Assembly (NCBI GenBank): GCA_016711825.1
Contig: JADJSG010000005.1
Coordinates: 1 to 64,000, forward strand
Reading direction: 5' to 3'
Length of the DNA: 64,000 nucleotides
Source of the DNA: Bacteroidota bacterium
GTDB lineage: Bacteria; Bacteroidota; Bacteroidia; Chitinophagales; Chitinophagaceae
Each line of letters starts with the position of its first letter. Position 1 is the stretch's first letter. The notes below the pieces were generated by a model. That model saw only the letters and a list, made by a program, of their open reading frames with translations, was not told the DNA's origin and did no database searches. Of this stretch, positions 10,247-21,674 are shown piece by piece. The position numbers and the translations under genes are program-made.

Positions 10247-13200
10247 TCTGTTTCGTCCGTTAACTGTTTAAAGTTTTCTTTTTGTTTATAATATTGTTCC
10301 ATCGTTAGGTTATAAAGCAATGAATTTTTTTTATTTTTTATCTCCACGAAATGTACTGCATGAATATAGGGTTCTGCAATGTTTATTTTATCTAATGGTG
10401 TTACTACCAGTATTTGCAAGTTTAGTTGCTCGCAGAATTCCATTAAAAAGCGGCTTTTCTCAGGGTCCAACTTGCTGAAGGCCTCATCTACTGTTATAAA
10501 ACGAAGACTCTTGTGCTGTCGCCCCTGCTGAAAGATACCAAACTGGTGTGCAATGGCTGCCCCCAGAATAGCATAGGTAAACTGCGCTTTTTGGCCACCT
10601 GAGTAGCTAGCCGTGTTATCGTGGTATTGCTCTGCCTTGTTTTCCACAATGGAATATTCTCTTGCGCCAAAGCTGGAGCCAGTTACGGACATCGCTTACC
10701 TTTCTACGCCAGGCTTCTTCCTTTTGCAGTTCTGTTACAAGGTTCTTAATTTTTTCAAATACCTGCTCCCTATAGTTGTCGTCTTGCTGCATGGCAAAGT
10801 CCAGTGCATTTGGTATGGCGGCACTAAGCTGCCCACGAAAGATATTAATTTCGTTTTCGCCTCGCAGTGGACGGTACTCCAGTTGCAGATATGTATCGGG
10901 ATTGCGATTGAAAGTAATTTTTTTCAAAGGAATGTTCAGTTCGTCTATCATGTCTTTAATCTTGTCCAGCTCATTTTCCAACCAGGTTCTGTAACTGGTG
11001 AGTGCATCCAGCATGCTTTTATCCATGTATTCACGGAACCTCTTTTTATGCTCTACCAAGCGTTGTGTTTGTATAGTGTTGTAGAGTTCTTCAATATCCT
11101 CTATGCTATTAAGATCAGCACTTAAGTTGATGACATCGCCCTGCCAACTAGGAAATGCTCTAATTATTTTTTCCTCAGGGTGAACGAAGGCCGCAATATC
11201 CTTTATAATATTTTGCTCCAATTGTTTAATAGCTTCAGTAGCCGTTTTTTGCTTTGCCTTCAACCCACTGGCTATCTGCCTCATCACAGATTCAAAAGTA
11301 GTCAAGTTCAGTTCTTTGTTGATGTCTATATCTACTTCCCGCAGAAATGCTTGAATAGATTGTTCACCTTCATCGGTTAATATTTCAAAATTCAAGCTCT
11401 GCAAACGATTGTTTTTCGAATTATAATCAGTCTCCAATTTACTCGTTTTCCTGAGCAAAACATCTCTTGCAGTTTTTTCCTTCTCTAGTAAAGTTTCTGT
11501 CTTAGTGATCTGGTCTACAATCAGTTCATAGGCACGTGATGATTTTTTGAGATTGTCTATTTGTTTGTTCAACGATACAATTTTTTGCGCATGTCGCTGC
11601 CAGTCTATCTCGTCAGAGTTTTTATATCGGCGAATATTATTCAGGGCAAGGATACTTTGGCCGATGGAATCAATGAATGGTCCTAATTCCTTTATCTTGC
11701 TACGAATTTCCTGATAAATCGACTCTTCCTGATGTTTTTGTTGTTGTAAGTATTTTATGGTTTCCCGATTGTCCCATCCCAGGCGATATTTTCCTTTATG
11801 CCATTTGCCGGGACGGTCATCTTTTTCATGGCGGTTTACATTCCGTATCAGACCATTGGGTGTGATGGCTTTTTTAGATCCATAGAAAACATTCAAGTCG
11901 TCGGTACAGTAGTAGTTAAACCGTTCCAGCAGAGTAGTTTCCATCCAGTCTTTATATGCCGATTCTTTAAACTCGAGTTTACTAACCAAATCGTTATCAT
12001 CTGTAGACCACCGGATTGGTTGTACCGCTTTATTTTCTATTTTCTGGTACACCAATTTGGTTCGCATATCATTGTTGTAAATAAAATGATTGACCGCCTT
12101 TATATTTTTTCAGGCACTAGCAATTGCATGGAAAAATTATGCAAGAGCCGTTCAATAGCTTCTTCCCATTTTTGTTCTGCCGGCGTTACCTTTATCAGCT
12201 CTCCGGCAAAAGGAAGTTCGGCTTCTGGTATATCGAGCAGTTCTGTAAGGCGTTTTCTGGCATTTACGAGTTCCTCTGGTATACGATTTTTCCGTTCCAA
12301 GAGCGAGTTAATTTGCTGTTGCAGTCCTTTTATCTTTGTTTCGGTACTTTCTTGGTCAATTTTCAATCTCGTTTTTTGTTCCGAAAGCGATTCTAGTTCC
12401 TTGGGCAGAGTGATATTTAGATTTTCGGCCCGGTTATAGTTTTCATTAAAGTCTATGCTACTAGATGGTATGCCAAGCTCTAGTTGTTTACAGGCATCTT
12501 CATATAATTTATATGCTGCGGACTTATCATTTCTTTTGATTGTTTCTGTCTCAATATCTTTGTTGAGCAAAGTTACCTGGTGGTCAATGTTCAGGGCAGC
12601 TTTTTGAGTGATTAGTTGTTCTTTTTCCTGCTCAAGTGTCTTTATTCGTTCTGTTGCAAGCCGCTCTTCTTCATGGGCGATGGATGTATCTCGCTCTACC
12701 TGCCTCATATATTTGGTTAACAGCTCAAGCTCTATTTTATTGAGATAGAAAGGCATTTGTTCTTCCACAAAATTGAGTGCAGCATCGCGGTTACGCTGTG
12801 CATACAGCGTTTCTTTATGTGTAATAACAGGCGTAAGTAGCTCCAGTTGTTTTTCATCTTTCTGAATAGCTTTATAACTGATCAGTAGGTCGTTGTAATG
12901 TTCATAAAGATTCTTGAATTGATCTTCGGCATCGGATTCTTCTAGCATTTCCTGCCTGATAAAATTGGTAAGATCCCCGAGTACCTTAATGCCCACGGTT
13001 TGGCTGAAGAGATTTTAAGTTTCTTTTTCCAATCGCCCCGCATATCAAAATGATCTTTCCCAAAATGGTCGTTGATGTTGAGCAAGTAAGGAGCAATTAT
13101 GAATACTTTTTGCATCCCTCCATTGTTGAACCACCTTACTTGTACCAGCGATATAGTGTGTTGTGTACCCGAGTTTTGAAAACAGGCCAGCAACACCGAA

Positions 13201-13556
13201 TAAGGGTTATCGGCTTTTTGGCGCAACTGCTCTGTTTTTGATTTGTCTTCAAGCTCGGAAAAAGTTTTGCCGTAGTAACCCCAGAAATAGGAGCTCTCGT
13301 CTCTTTCTTTTTTAGACTCTGCCCCCGACGATTGGTTGTAAAACCGTTTGCTGGTGGGTACAAGTATAGTGAGCAGGGCATCGATCAAGGTAGTTTTGCC
13401 ACTGCCATTGGCACCAGTAAGTAGTGAAGTTCGACCTTGGGTCTCCAATTTATAGACTTTGCCATTGAAAGTACCCCAGTTAAATACTTCGAGGTATTGC
13501 AGCCTATAGCCATTTTCTGCATTATTATTTCTGAAAAGTGTGGACATAATCGGCAA
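10243..13556 (-). CDS. jetC: Wadjet SMC-like ATPase JetC (frame breaks)
   Basis: MukB/SMC-like ATPase of the Wadjet plasmid-defence complex, a DNA loop-extruding motor. The N-terminus has LEVFNWGTFNGKVY and Walker A GANGSGKTTLIDAL from residue 48. A long coiled coil follows (for example QLELLTPVITHKETLYAQ). The C-terminal head shows the ABC signature YSGGQKAQFTYAILGAAIA and Walker B LRFITVDEAFSKLDPEKS. About 1,100 codons, the family size. Four frames are needed to read it, with single-base shifts near 13000, 12085 and 10680. Start overlaps the end of jetB by 32 bases. Since the rest of the operon is intact, I take the shifts as sequence errors. Confidence 0.9.
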
Positions 13557-14121
13557 GTTTTTGTTTTATTTCTTCCAGCTTTTCATTGCTGATGAATGCT
13601 TTCACAATTCGTTTTATTTCGTACTGGTTGTTGTCTTTATTAGCAGCATCTTCGCGGTTGAGCTTGAGGATGCCGATGTGAAGCAAGGAGGTAATGGGCT
13701 TGGACAGGTCGCGCCATAGCTTACTTTTGTTGGTCTGCTCTTTGTAAAACAGTTCAATACGCTCCTTAATTTCTTTTTGGGTCAAAAAGTATTTGGTGCC
13801 ATCGCTGCGTACATCAAATTCTTCCAACCCTTCACGCAGCATTACAGCCAGAAGGGTAGCCTCGTAGTTTAGCGCCTGTCTTTTCATCAAGCGGGGTAAA
13901 GGTTGCTCTTCATCCACATCTGCTTCTGGCTGCAGCACCCTGGCAAAGCCGTCCTGCTCAGTAATAATTAGTTCTAGGCCTATTTTTCCAAAGTATTCCT
14001 GAATGGCTGATTGCCAGCCAAGTATTTCACGCCAGTTGTTTTTATCATCAGCATATACCGGCCCTTGTAACAGCTTAATAATTGCGGCCGCATACGGCGC
14101 CCTTTGCATTTTCGGTTCCAT
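13525..14121 (-). CDS. jetB: Wadjet protein JetB (DUF4194)
   Basis: JetB is the KITE-like (MukE-type) winged-helix subunit that binds the JetC head-proximal coil together with the kleisin JetA. The protein is 198 residues and intact, with LLQGPVYADDKNNWREIL and LPRLMKRQALNYEATLLAVM, a segment strongly typical of DUF4194, then REGLEEFD and a C-terminal winged-helix stretch (ERIELFY, LLHIGILKLNRED). It begins 1 base downstream of the jetA stop and overlaps jetC by 32 bases. The assignment rests on family sequence, size and position between jetA and jetC. Confidence 0.92.
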   Translation of the reverse strand: MEPKMQRAPYAAAIIKLLQGPVYADDKNNWREILGWQSAIQEYFGKIGLELIITEQDGFARVLQPEADVDEEQPLPRLMKRQALNYEATLLAVMLREGLEEFDVRSDGTKYFLTQKEIKERIELFYKEQTNKSKLWRDLSKPITSLLHIGILKLNREDAANKDNNQYEIKRIVKAFISNEKLEEIKQKLADYVHTFQK

Positions 14122-14122
14122 A

Positions 14123-15589
14123 TCAGTTTACAATTGATTTTGTGTAAATAATCATTGGCACGTTTACCCAACGGTCGCCCACCAGTATCGGCTCATTGGC
14201 ATTCTCTATAATAATGTGGTGGCTGCCCTCGGTGGCCAGGGAAAAATAACCCACCACTTCGCTCAGGCCATTCTCTATACCAAAGGCGTCAATAATTTCT
14301 TTTAAAGTTGTTTGGTCTTTGGATTCCAGTATTTGGTCTATACGTTGTTGCAGCTTTTTTTTATCAATGGTAAACTGGTCAAAAAGAGCTGTAAAGTCAA
14401 CTACCTCTCCCTCATCTGTTGTGTTATCGGGAAACAAAACAGCAGTAGCTGTATCCCGTTCTTCGCCAGGTTGCCAGCGGTCAAAAAGATTAATAGTAGG
14501 TTCGACTTCAATGGTTATAAACTGCTCCTCCTTTATTTTTGCGTCAATACGGTCAAAAGCCATTTGGCGTATCTCGCCAATTAGCTCAATAGCCCTTCTG
14601 CGTTCCAAAAGGTTTTTTTCGGACAATACCCGGCTTATTTTTTCGCTAAGTTTTTTGTTGGCGTCAATTACTTTTCGTCCTGATACGTGCAGGTAGCGTT
14701 TCAGATTTCTAAGGAATTTGTCATTGTTGTAGTCTATTTTATTCTCAGCCAGTATTTGATATAGCCTCTCGGTAAGTCCGGTAAATTCTTGCTGCCGTTT
14801 TTCGTTCATCAAAAATTCCCAAAAGGCCTTAAAGCTTTTCCCCTGCGGTTTTTGGTCAATATCGTCTAAAGCATCCAATGCAAATACCAATAGGGTGCCT
14901 TTGGTTATATCGCGCTCTGTGTATTTTCGTTGTATGTCTTTGCGAATCTGTTCAAAGTTTTGTTCCACTTCTGAAAAATCAGCCAGCAGCTCACGGGCCA
15001 TTTTGTTGAGATCGTAGAACTGCTCTTTAATTTCTATTTCGTCAAACACGCTTGGCTTCTTACCCAGCCTAATAAGATTAATTTCGTTTTCAATTTCCCA
15101 TTTCTTTTTTTGCAATTCTTCTATCCGGGCTTCGGGGTCTTCGTTCGTTTGTTCCACCAATTTCTGCAGCTTAAAGAAAATGTCTTTAAAGCGGCTGTTG
15201 GTGCCTATATATTCACGTGGGACCAGGTCTTCCAACCATTTCAGGACCTTGATGGTGTCAGGCGTAAGCTCATGTAGGTCTTCGCCATCGTCGCTGGGAT
15301 ATTTTCGTAGGTAGCCACTATTGCTCCATTTATCAATATATTGAGTGGATCTAAAAGCAAAGTCGTCAAACAGTGTGGCGGCATCCAACTCCTCATCTTT
15401 TTCTTCATAAGAAAGTTCTTCCATGTAGCCTTCCAACTTACTTCTCAGTTCGCTGTTGGAAAGAGTCATGGTATTTGTATCAGCAAAGACCGTCTGCAGG
15501 AAAGATATAATAAATGGTGCATTTTTAGCTCTCAGTAGCAGCAAAGACCTTTCCGTTTTAAATTGCTGATTAATGGATTCGAATGTCAT
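14123..15589 (-). CDS. jetA: Wadjet protein JetA (DUF3375)
   Basis: JetA is the kleisin (MukF-like) subunit of the Wadjet complex. First gene of the operon, 488 residues, intact. The DUF3375 features seen are an N-terminal helical part (LLRAKNAPFIISFLQTVF), the segment SGYLRKYPSDDGEDLHELTP, KVLKWLEDLVPREYIGTNSR, a central helical linker (LRLGKK-like region, FSEVEQNFEQIRKDIQRKY) and a C-terminal part with PTINLFDRWQPGEERDT. The order A-B-C-D, coupled by overlaps or a 1-base gap, is that of type I Wadjet. The promoter must lie in the decayed zone upstream; I see no good TAnnTTTG box there. Confidence 0.92.
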   Translation of the reverse strand: MTFESINQQFKTERSLLLLRAKNAPFIISFLQTVFADTNTMTLSNSELRSKLEGYMEELSYEEKDEELDAATLFDDFAFRSTQYIDKWSNSGYLRKYPSDDGEDLHELTPDTIKVLKWLEDLVPREYIGTNSRFKDIFFKLQKLVEQTNEDPEARIEELQKKKWEIENEINLIRLGKKPSVFDEIEIKEQFYDLNKMARELLADFSEVEQNFEQIRKDIQRKYTERDITKGTLLVFALDALDDIDQKPQGKSFKAFWEFLMNEKRQQEFTGLTERLYQILAENKIDYNNDKFLRNLKRYLHVSGRKVIDANKKLSEKISRVLSEKNLLERRRAIELIGEIRQMAFDRIDAKIKEEQFITIEVEPTINLFDRWQPGEERDTATAVLFPDNTTDEGEVVDFTALFDQFTIDKKKLQQRIDQILESKDQTTLKEIIDAFGIENGLSEVVGYFSLATEGSHHIIIENANEPILVGDRWVNVPMIIYTKSIVN

Positions 15590-16319
15590 GCTTATAAATA
15601 TTAGTGTAACATCCCGGGATGAATAACCCAGTAAATTATTTTACAATATAGGGCTTAATTTTTAGTAAGCAAGTGTGTATGATCATTATTCTCTCTTACC
15701 TACTTTACCACTGGTTATTTACCATGAAAATATGCTCCTTACACGACAAATAGTTTTATATTTTCTATTCATGTACCACAACATCTTTCAACAGGATACA
15801 ACTTGCGATACTTCCCATCTATACTGATAATGTAAATAATTTGTTTGTGATTGTACTTTTAAAAAGATAGATTCTTGATGATTACTCCTAGGGGAACGCG
15901 AAGATGTTTGATGTTTTTTGATGGCAATAATCAATGTTTTTTATCTCCGATATAATTCCTGTCTTCGTAGCCTTGGTTCAAATAAATATAACTTTCTTTT
16001 AGGTTCGATCCTTGTATTGTCTGTTGCTCGTTCTTTGCCTTACAATGCATTTCATATGTCATTTTTCTTTAAGAAACTTACCCTGAACTGAAATGACAGA
16101 TCTTGAAACCTAATCAGGGTTTAGGATTTAAGGTTCACCAATCAATGCTATGCTATCCCTCAAAACTTATAAGCATTATTTTTTTGTCGAACGATTGTTT
16201 ATAGCCCAATCATAATGTGTCCGCTATAAACAAACATATAAGTCGTTTTATTTATAATTCTTTTTTCATGGAGGTACAAAGTAATTTCGGTGCACCAAGC
16301 CTAATTAGAGTTACCAATA
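15590..16319 (-). other. Decayed coding zone upstream of jetA
   Basis: No intact gene. On the minus strand several short blocks read like protein in different frames, such as NLKESYIYLNQGYEDRNYIG and IYIISIDGKYRKLYPVERCC. They suggest a gene with many breaks that I cannot assign. The jetA promoter should lie near the low-coordinate end. Confidence 0.35.
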
Positions 16320-16478
16320 TCAAGACTTCGAAGCAAGTACTGTTAAATGTTTTTTAGTACTCCTTTCGTTAAATTCTTCTTCCGATACTTGTTTGATTGC
16401 CTTATAGCTTGGACAGGCGCTGAAACCTTTTGGGGCAAACAGGACATCCTTACCACTCTTTTTCAACCTAGCATTGAC
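16320..16478 (-). pseudogene. Orphan gene fragment, unknown family
   Basis: Open frame of 52 codons without an ATG start, opened by a stop codon just upstream. It reads KKSGKDVLFAPKGFSACPSY, then KAIKQVSEEEFNERSTKKHL, ending VLASKS. The composition is clearly protein-like and no other frame is open. It lies directly downstream of the IS3 debris and could be the tail of a gene that the IS3 element interrupted. Confidence 0.35.
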
Positions 16479-16489
16479 TCAACTCCCTG

Positions 16490-16797
16490 TTTGTATAAAT
16501 GATTAAATGTTTTTCGAATGAATGTATCTTCGTTAAGTTTATGACATGTTGGGAAAAGGAGAATCGGGAAAATCACTTCTTAACACTCTTAAAAGTTCAA
16601 ATTGCATACTCACAGAATTTCGGGATGATTGGGTTTAATATTTCCATTCTTTCACATATTAACTCAATTTGTGTGCTATTTTTTAAAAGTCATTCTCCAC
16701 TCTAAGCTGTTCGATCTTGACATACAGCTTATCCTACTTAATAAACTCCCGTTCTACAAATATGCTCTTATCCCTTCAAAATAAACTCAATTTTCTC
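16490..16797 (-). pseudogene. IS3-family transposase remnant (OrfA end and OrfB start)
   Basis: Read leftward from the IS5 insertion site: KSIFVEREFIK, then DKLYVKIEQLRVENDF, which is the conserved end of IS3-family OrfA (consensus DELYxxIGQLxVENDFLKK). After shifts follow ERMEILNP with NHPEIL in the next frame, then SMQFELLRVLRSDFP, matching the beginning of OrfB (consensus RRQCELLxVsRSxxYY). The rest of OrfB, including the DDE catalytic part, is missing. The IS5-family element cuts the OrfA part, so the IS3 copy arrived first and was already or later degraded. Confidence 0.6.
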
Positions 16798-16803
16798 TAA
16801 CTA
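16798..16803 (+). repeat. Left target-site duplication of the IS5-family element
   Basis: TAACTA, repeated at 18255-18260 immediately outside the right inverted repeat. Confidence 0.7.
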
Positions 16804-18254
16804 GTCGCCCCTCAAAAATGACAGGAATTAGGATAGACAATGCTTCTGAGTATTTTATATTGTAAAAATCGACCGAAAAGTTATTAGAATTGGTAAAAAA
16901 GTGGCAGATTTGGTTATGCTTTCAAAACAAAAAAACACTTCCCAATTGGGATTTTACAGTTCATTTGAAGAACAGCTAAGTCACAGCCATCCGCTCTATA
17001 AAATTAGCTCATGAGATTGAATGGAAAACATTTGATGATTCTTTTGCTAAACATTACAGCACTAAAATGGGTAAACCCGCAAAGCCTATTCGCTTGATGG
17101 TATCGCTGCTGATCTTAAAGCAACTTCGTAATTTAAGTGATGAAAGTATTGTTGAGCAATGGTCTGAGAATGTGTATTATCAATACTTTAGTGGCGAGTT
17201 GTATTTGCGCCTAAACTGCCTTGTGTGCCAACAGAATTAGTGGAGTTTAGGAAGCGTATTGGCCCCGAGGGGGTGAATTAATTTTCAAAGAGAGTATTCG
17301 AGTAAATGGTAAGGATGCAGAGGATGATCATTTAAGTGCAGACACCACTATCCAGGAAAAGAATATTACCTATCCAACAGATGATAAGTTGTACAAAAAA
17401 ATAATTGATGAATGCAGATCTATTGCAGCAGATGAGGGTGTTGAATTACGTCGGAGTTACACTCAAACGATTAAGAAGCTAAGCACCATTCAAAGGTTTA
17501 AGAAGAATAAGAACGGGTATGCCAAGTCGAGGAAGGCCGGCAAGAAAATAAAAACAATTGCTGGTGTATTGGTCAGAGAGTTGGACAGAAAGCTTCCGGC
17601 TGACAGGCTCAGCATTCACAGTCAGGATTTAGCGTTTATTTTCTAAAGTACTTGCTCAACAAAAAACAGATTCAGAATAAAACTTATAGCTTGCATGAAC
17701 CCCATGTAAAGTGTTACACCAAAGGGAAGGAACATAAAAAGTTTGAATTTGGTAGTAAAGTATCCATTTTGGTCACCCAAACAACGGGTGTTATTGTTGG
17801 AGCGCTGAATTTTAGCGGAACTGAACATGACAGCAAAACACTCCACAACTGCCATTGATCAATATGAAAGATTAACCAATAGAAAAGCCAAAAGTGTTTT
17901 TTGCAGATAGAGGTTACAGAGGAACCAGTCAAATCAACGAAACAAAAATCTATGTTCCTAAACCTGACAAAAAATATTACCCGACAAAAGCGTAAGCGTC
18001 ATGGTCGGCGAGCAGCTATCGAGCCTGTGATCGGTCATTTAAAACAACATTACAGAATGGGAGAAATTACCTGAAAGGAATACAGGGGATGAAATAAATG
18101 TCCTCCTTGCAGCAGCGGCCATGAACTTTAAACGCCGGATTAACCTCTGGCGTTCAGAGGCAAACTTTTGTTGGAAACTCATTTATCAAATGATAATAAA
18201 TGTTTATTGGACTTTTTTTGCTCAAAAACCAAAATATACTTTTTGAGGGACGAC
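16804..18254 (+). mobile_element. IS5-family insertion sequence, 1,451 bp
   Basis: Ends are imperfect inverted repeats: left GTCGCCCCTCAAAAA (from 16804), right end the complement of GTCGTCCCTCAAAAA (to 18254), one mismatch in 15. A 6-bp direct repeat TAACTA flanks both ends, so the element moved as a unit. It holds a single transposase gene. The ends are clean, which suggests a fairly recent insertion, although the transposase frame is broken in this sequence. Confidence 0.85.
16916..18246 (+). pseudogene. IS5-family DDE transposase (frame breaks)
   Basis: Cut-and-paste transposase of the IS4/IS5 superfamily. The start at 16916 gives MLSKQKNTSQLGFYSSFEEQ, then after a shift LAHEIEWKTFDDSFAKHYS, KPIRLMVSLLILKQLRNLSD (the DUF772 N-terminal domain) and WSENVYYQYFSGE. 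The catalytic domain shows ADTTIQEKNITYPTDDKLY (first Asp), then FADRGYRG (second Asp) and RRAAIEPVIGHLKQHYRMG (the Glu). It ends near QKPKYTF. About 440 codons, with four to six small shifts. Whether the gene is dead or only misread cannot be decided here. Confidence 0.85.
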
Positions 18255-18260
18255 TAACTA
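18255..18260 (+). repeat. Right target-site duplication of the IS5-family element
   Basis: TAACTA, the copy of 16798-16803. Beyond it (18261-18523) only a short plus-strand block reads like protein (LLEAEEMIDKFEKLIEKK, stop at 18354); its family is not recognised. Confidence 0.7.
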
Positions 18261-18523
18261 TAGACCTGGTCTAATACTGGAACTAGTAAAAAGTACCCTG
18301 CTAGAAGCCGAAGAAATGATTGACAAGTTTGAAAAGCTAATAGAAAAGAAATAGTTTCTTTTCTAGGACATGCCTCTGCCTGTTTATATTTTATTCAAAA
18401 CATAACAATAGTAAGGGCTGTGGTCGGGCAATTTGCACCAAGTCTTCGCTCGAACCTAACCGCGTGTTCATTTGGCTGCTATCCCTCACTCAGAGAGTTT
18501 TCCCTAATAAAGTTCGACCTCCA

Positions 18524-21500
18524 TTAACTTGATTTCAATTTACCGAAAGTCTCAAACTCTATAAAAGTAGATTTAAACAGCCCGGAAGGAATCTTCTTTT
18601 GCAGTAATAAATGAAAATTCTCTTCGTGTGTCGAAACAATTAGTTGCTTGTCTAAGGATAATAATGTCAACCCTCTAAACAAATCTATAAACGAAAGAAT
18701 ATTAATACTATCCATTGATTGAATTGGATCGTCAATAAAAATACAATCAACCCGGCAGCCCTTGATCATCCTTAGTTTTTAAAGCACGAGCTAAAAAAAT
18801 ACTTAAACTTAAAATGTTTACCTGAGCAGTACTAAAATATAATGAAGGGACGGATTTTAATATGTTTCCACTCTCATCAAGAGAAGTTGTATAAATCTGT
18901 AATCTGGGTTTGTTTTCAGCAAAATCACATTCGAACTCAATCTCTTTGTAATCGGGATGAGGGTCAATTTTTTTATAAATGGTATTGATTAAAGGGGTAT
19001 AAAAATAGGCTTCAATGTTACCTTTGAGGTATGTTTTTAAGTTTTCTTTTTCATTGTTTAACTCTTTTCTCGGCACTACCCAGCTTCTTTAGATTGCCAT
19101 TGATTTCTTCAATTTGAGCTTGTATTATTTTAGATTCTGTAGCTTTTATACAAGCGTCATTTAAAATTCTGACTATTTTATATTTTTCAATTTTCGTTTC
19201 AGTTTGTTTTTCCAGTTGTTTCTGCTTGGCTATTAAATCTATAAACGCTTCTTCGATTTGAGGTTTATCTTTATCGCTTATGTTTATACCAAATTCCGAT
19301 TGAATATAATTTTTAAAGCTTTCATAGACCCTTAATGCCAAATTTTTTGTATCGTTTACTTGCTGGCTTTTTTGAATGTACTCATCCTTAGCTAACGGAT
19401 AACTGGATAGTTTTATCTTTAAACCTTCTAAAGCCTTATTTAGTCCGTCTTTTTTCGCAGTTAAATCCGCAATAGAGAATTGAATATTCGATATATGTTC
19501 TGATAATATGGATTTTTCAATTATCGCATTTAATTCTTTAAATACTCTCTTACTTCGTTATAATCCTTCGAAGACTGATATTTTAAAAGATTAGATTCTG
19601 AAATGCTTAAATTTTCTTTAGCAGATTGAATGAATGATTCTTTATCTGATAGTGTGTCTTCATTTTTTTTGACCTGACTAGAGCACTCTGTTATTTGGTT
19701 GTTTATTTTTGATAGTTCATCTTGTACTTTGGTCGATAGCTCCTCAAATGACTTAGTGTCGCCCAGTGATAAGTTGATTTCGTTTAAGATCGATTGGTTA
19801 CCGTTTAATTTTTCTAAGTTGAACTTTCGCTCAGAAGTTAATTTATCTATTAGATTTTGGATATTTGTATAGTCCGATAAAAAGGGCGCTTTGATTGTAT
19901 AAAGGGCTTTTTCAATCGCTTCTTTATCAGCAGGTAGCTGGAACAGCAGTTTGTTTATTTTCGCTTCAATATCTGTTTTTTCTTCTAAATATCTTTTTAA
20001 ATCACTATTTAGTAGCTCATTAGATAAAATACTTTCAGATAGTTTTTCAAATGTGCCATAATCTTGGTTGCAGAGCGGGCAGTTTGAACTTTGCGACTTA
20101 TTTGCTAATTCCAGTCCGGAATTGACGAAATCGCTAAGTTCTTTATTGAATTTATTTTGGTTGTCAATTTTAGATTGAATTTCTTGAATGTCTTTTTTTA
20201 ACGTTTCCAGGATTTTTTCTTCAACTACCAAGTCGGTAACTAATTTTTTATAATCGTCAAATAATTTAAATTCTAACAAAAGTTGAGTGTCATCATTAAA
20301 TTTACTTTCATAATACGCAAATTCATCTAGAATTACTTTTAAATCAGCCTGTTTTTTCTCTCCTATAACTATTGATTTTGATAAATCATCAATAGTCTTT
20401 TGTAAATCAACAATAGCCTGAGCAATTAATTCTAACTGTGTTTGTTGTGCCGGTATATTATTTAATTTAGACTGTGTAATTTCAAAAGTGTTCTTCAATT
20501 TGTCAAGCTCTGTTAGCTTATCCCTTTTCTCTTTTTCAAAATCCAATTTTTCACGCTCAGCGTTAAGTATTTTGCCTTTAAAACCTACAATGTCCTTCTG
20601 TGCCTTCATCTCTTCTTTGGATGCTAAAAAATGTTTCAAACCGTTTCTCAATACTGAGAGCTTGCTCCAATCTCTTTTGCTGGCTTTCTATATCCCTATC
20701 GTTAGCAATTAACTCGTTGTTAGCCTTTTCCTGCTCTTCAAACCATTTAACTATCTGGTTTAATTTTTGAGTCGCTCGTCCAGTTGTGAAATTTTGCTTT
20801 TATTGTCGAGGTAGGATAATATCCCGCCATCAGGTTTACCATCTTCAGACTTTTCTCCATCTCTGGCTAATACTATGGTTTCGGCACGTAGCTTAATCTT
20901 AATTAGCTGTTCCTGCAAGGATAATAATCGAACTTCAATATTTCTGGACAAGTTATCATAAGCGTTCTGATTAAATGTGCGTTGCTCGATCGGGTTTAAA
21001 CTTTCATTCTCTTTGTTAAGAGACCCAATTACTTCATTAAGCTCATCAAACTTTTTAAACTCTTGCTCAAAGTCAATTTCAACTTGAATTTTAGCTTCTT
21101 CTTTACCTTTATTTTTAATTAATTCTTTTCTCTCATCATTAATATATCCTAAAAGAGTATTAATCTTCTTATATGCGGCATCATACTTTTTTAAATTATA
21201 GTCTATATCCAGAAACTTCGTATATCTATCTTCGGCTTTCTCTTCTTTTAAAAAGGCATCGATTAAATCTTGGGTTAATACTTGATTTTGAAAAATACTC
21301 GTTCGCAGGTTTTTCATTATATTTATAAACTTTCTTTTATTTATAACATTCTCAAAATTTTGTGAACTAGTTTCAACTATTACTTTTCCAGACAACGAAG
21401 ATTTATTTAATAACAAAGGAGCGTCATTATCTTTTCTAATTTTTTCAAAACGTTGAATTTTATGAGTAATCCCCCATTCAACAGCATCATAAAATGATGT

Positions 21501-21632
21501 CTTACCAAACCCATTTGGCGCATATATTGAAGCAAAATTCATTATTTCGCCATCTTTCGTAAAATTGAAAGTTGAATTTTCTTCTTTTTCAAATGCTCTG
21601 AAACCTGTAATTTTTACACTCTTAATTTTCAT
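18524..21632 (-). CDS. SMC/Rad50-like ABC ATPase with zinc hook, ABC-three-component type (frame breaks)
   Basis: Large ATPase of about 1,035 codons. The N-terminal head has VKITGFRAFE and Walker A YAPNGFGKTSFYDAVEW (residues about 37-53). A long coiled coil follows, with a zinc-hook CPLC in SSNCPLCNQDYGTFE. The C-terminal head shows LYFSTAQVNILSLSIFLARA (signature region, with FSTAQ instead of LSGGQ), Walker B CRVDCIFIDDPIQSMDSINI and the switch His in LIVSTHEENF. Read over five frames with shifts near 20760, 20650-20700, 19530, 19070 and 18760. Last gene of the run that starts at sbcD; it lies 42 bases after the middle component. In ABC-three-component (ABC-3C) systems such an ATPase senses nucleic-acid trouble and releases an effector; that role is inferred. 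Confidence 0.8.
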
Positions 21633-21674
21633 AACGAATTTATTTGTTTAATGAATTCTTCCTGAGCTTTCCTG

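Noticed and set aside
10613..11125. 170-codon plus-strand frame inside jetC
   Set aside because: Antisense shadow of the JetC coiled coil; no independent support.
16499..16705. 68-codon plus-strand frame in the island
   Set aside because: It lies antisense to the IS3 transposase remnant, whose conserved blocks are convincing.
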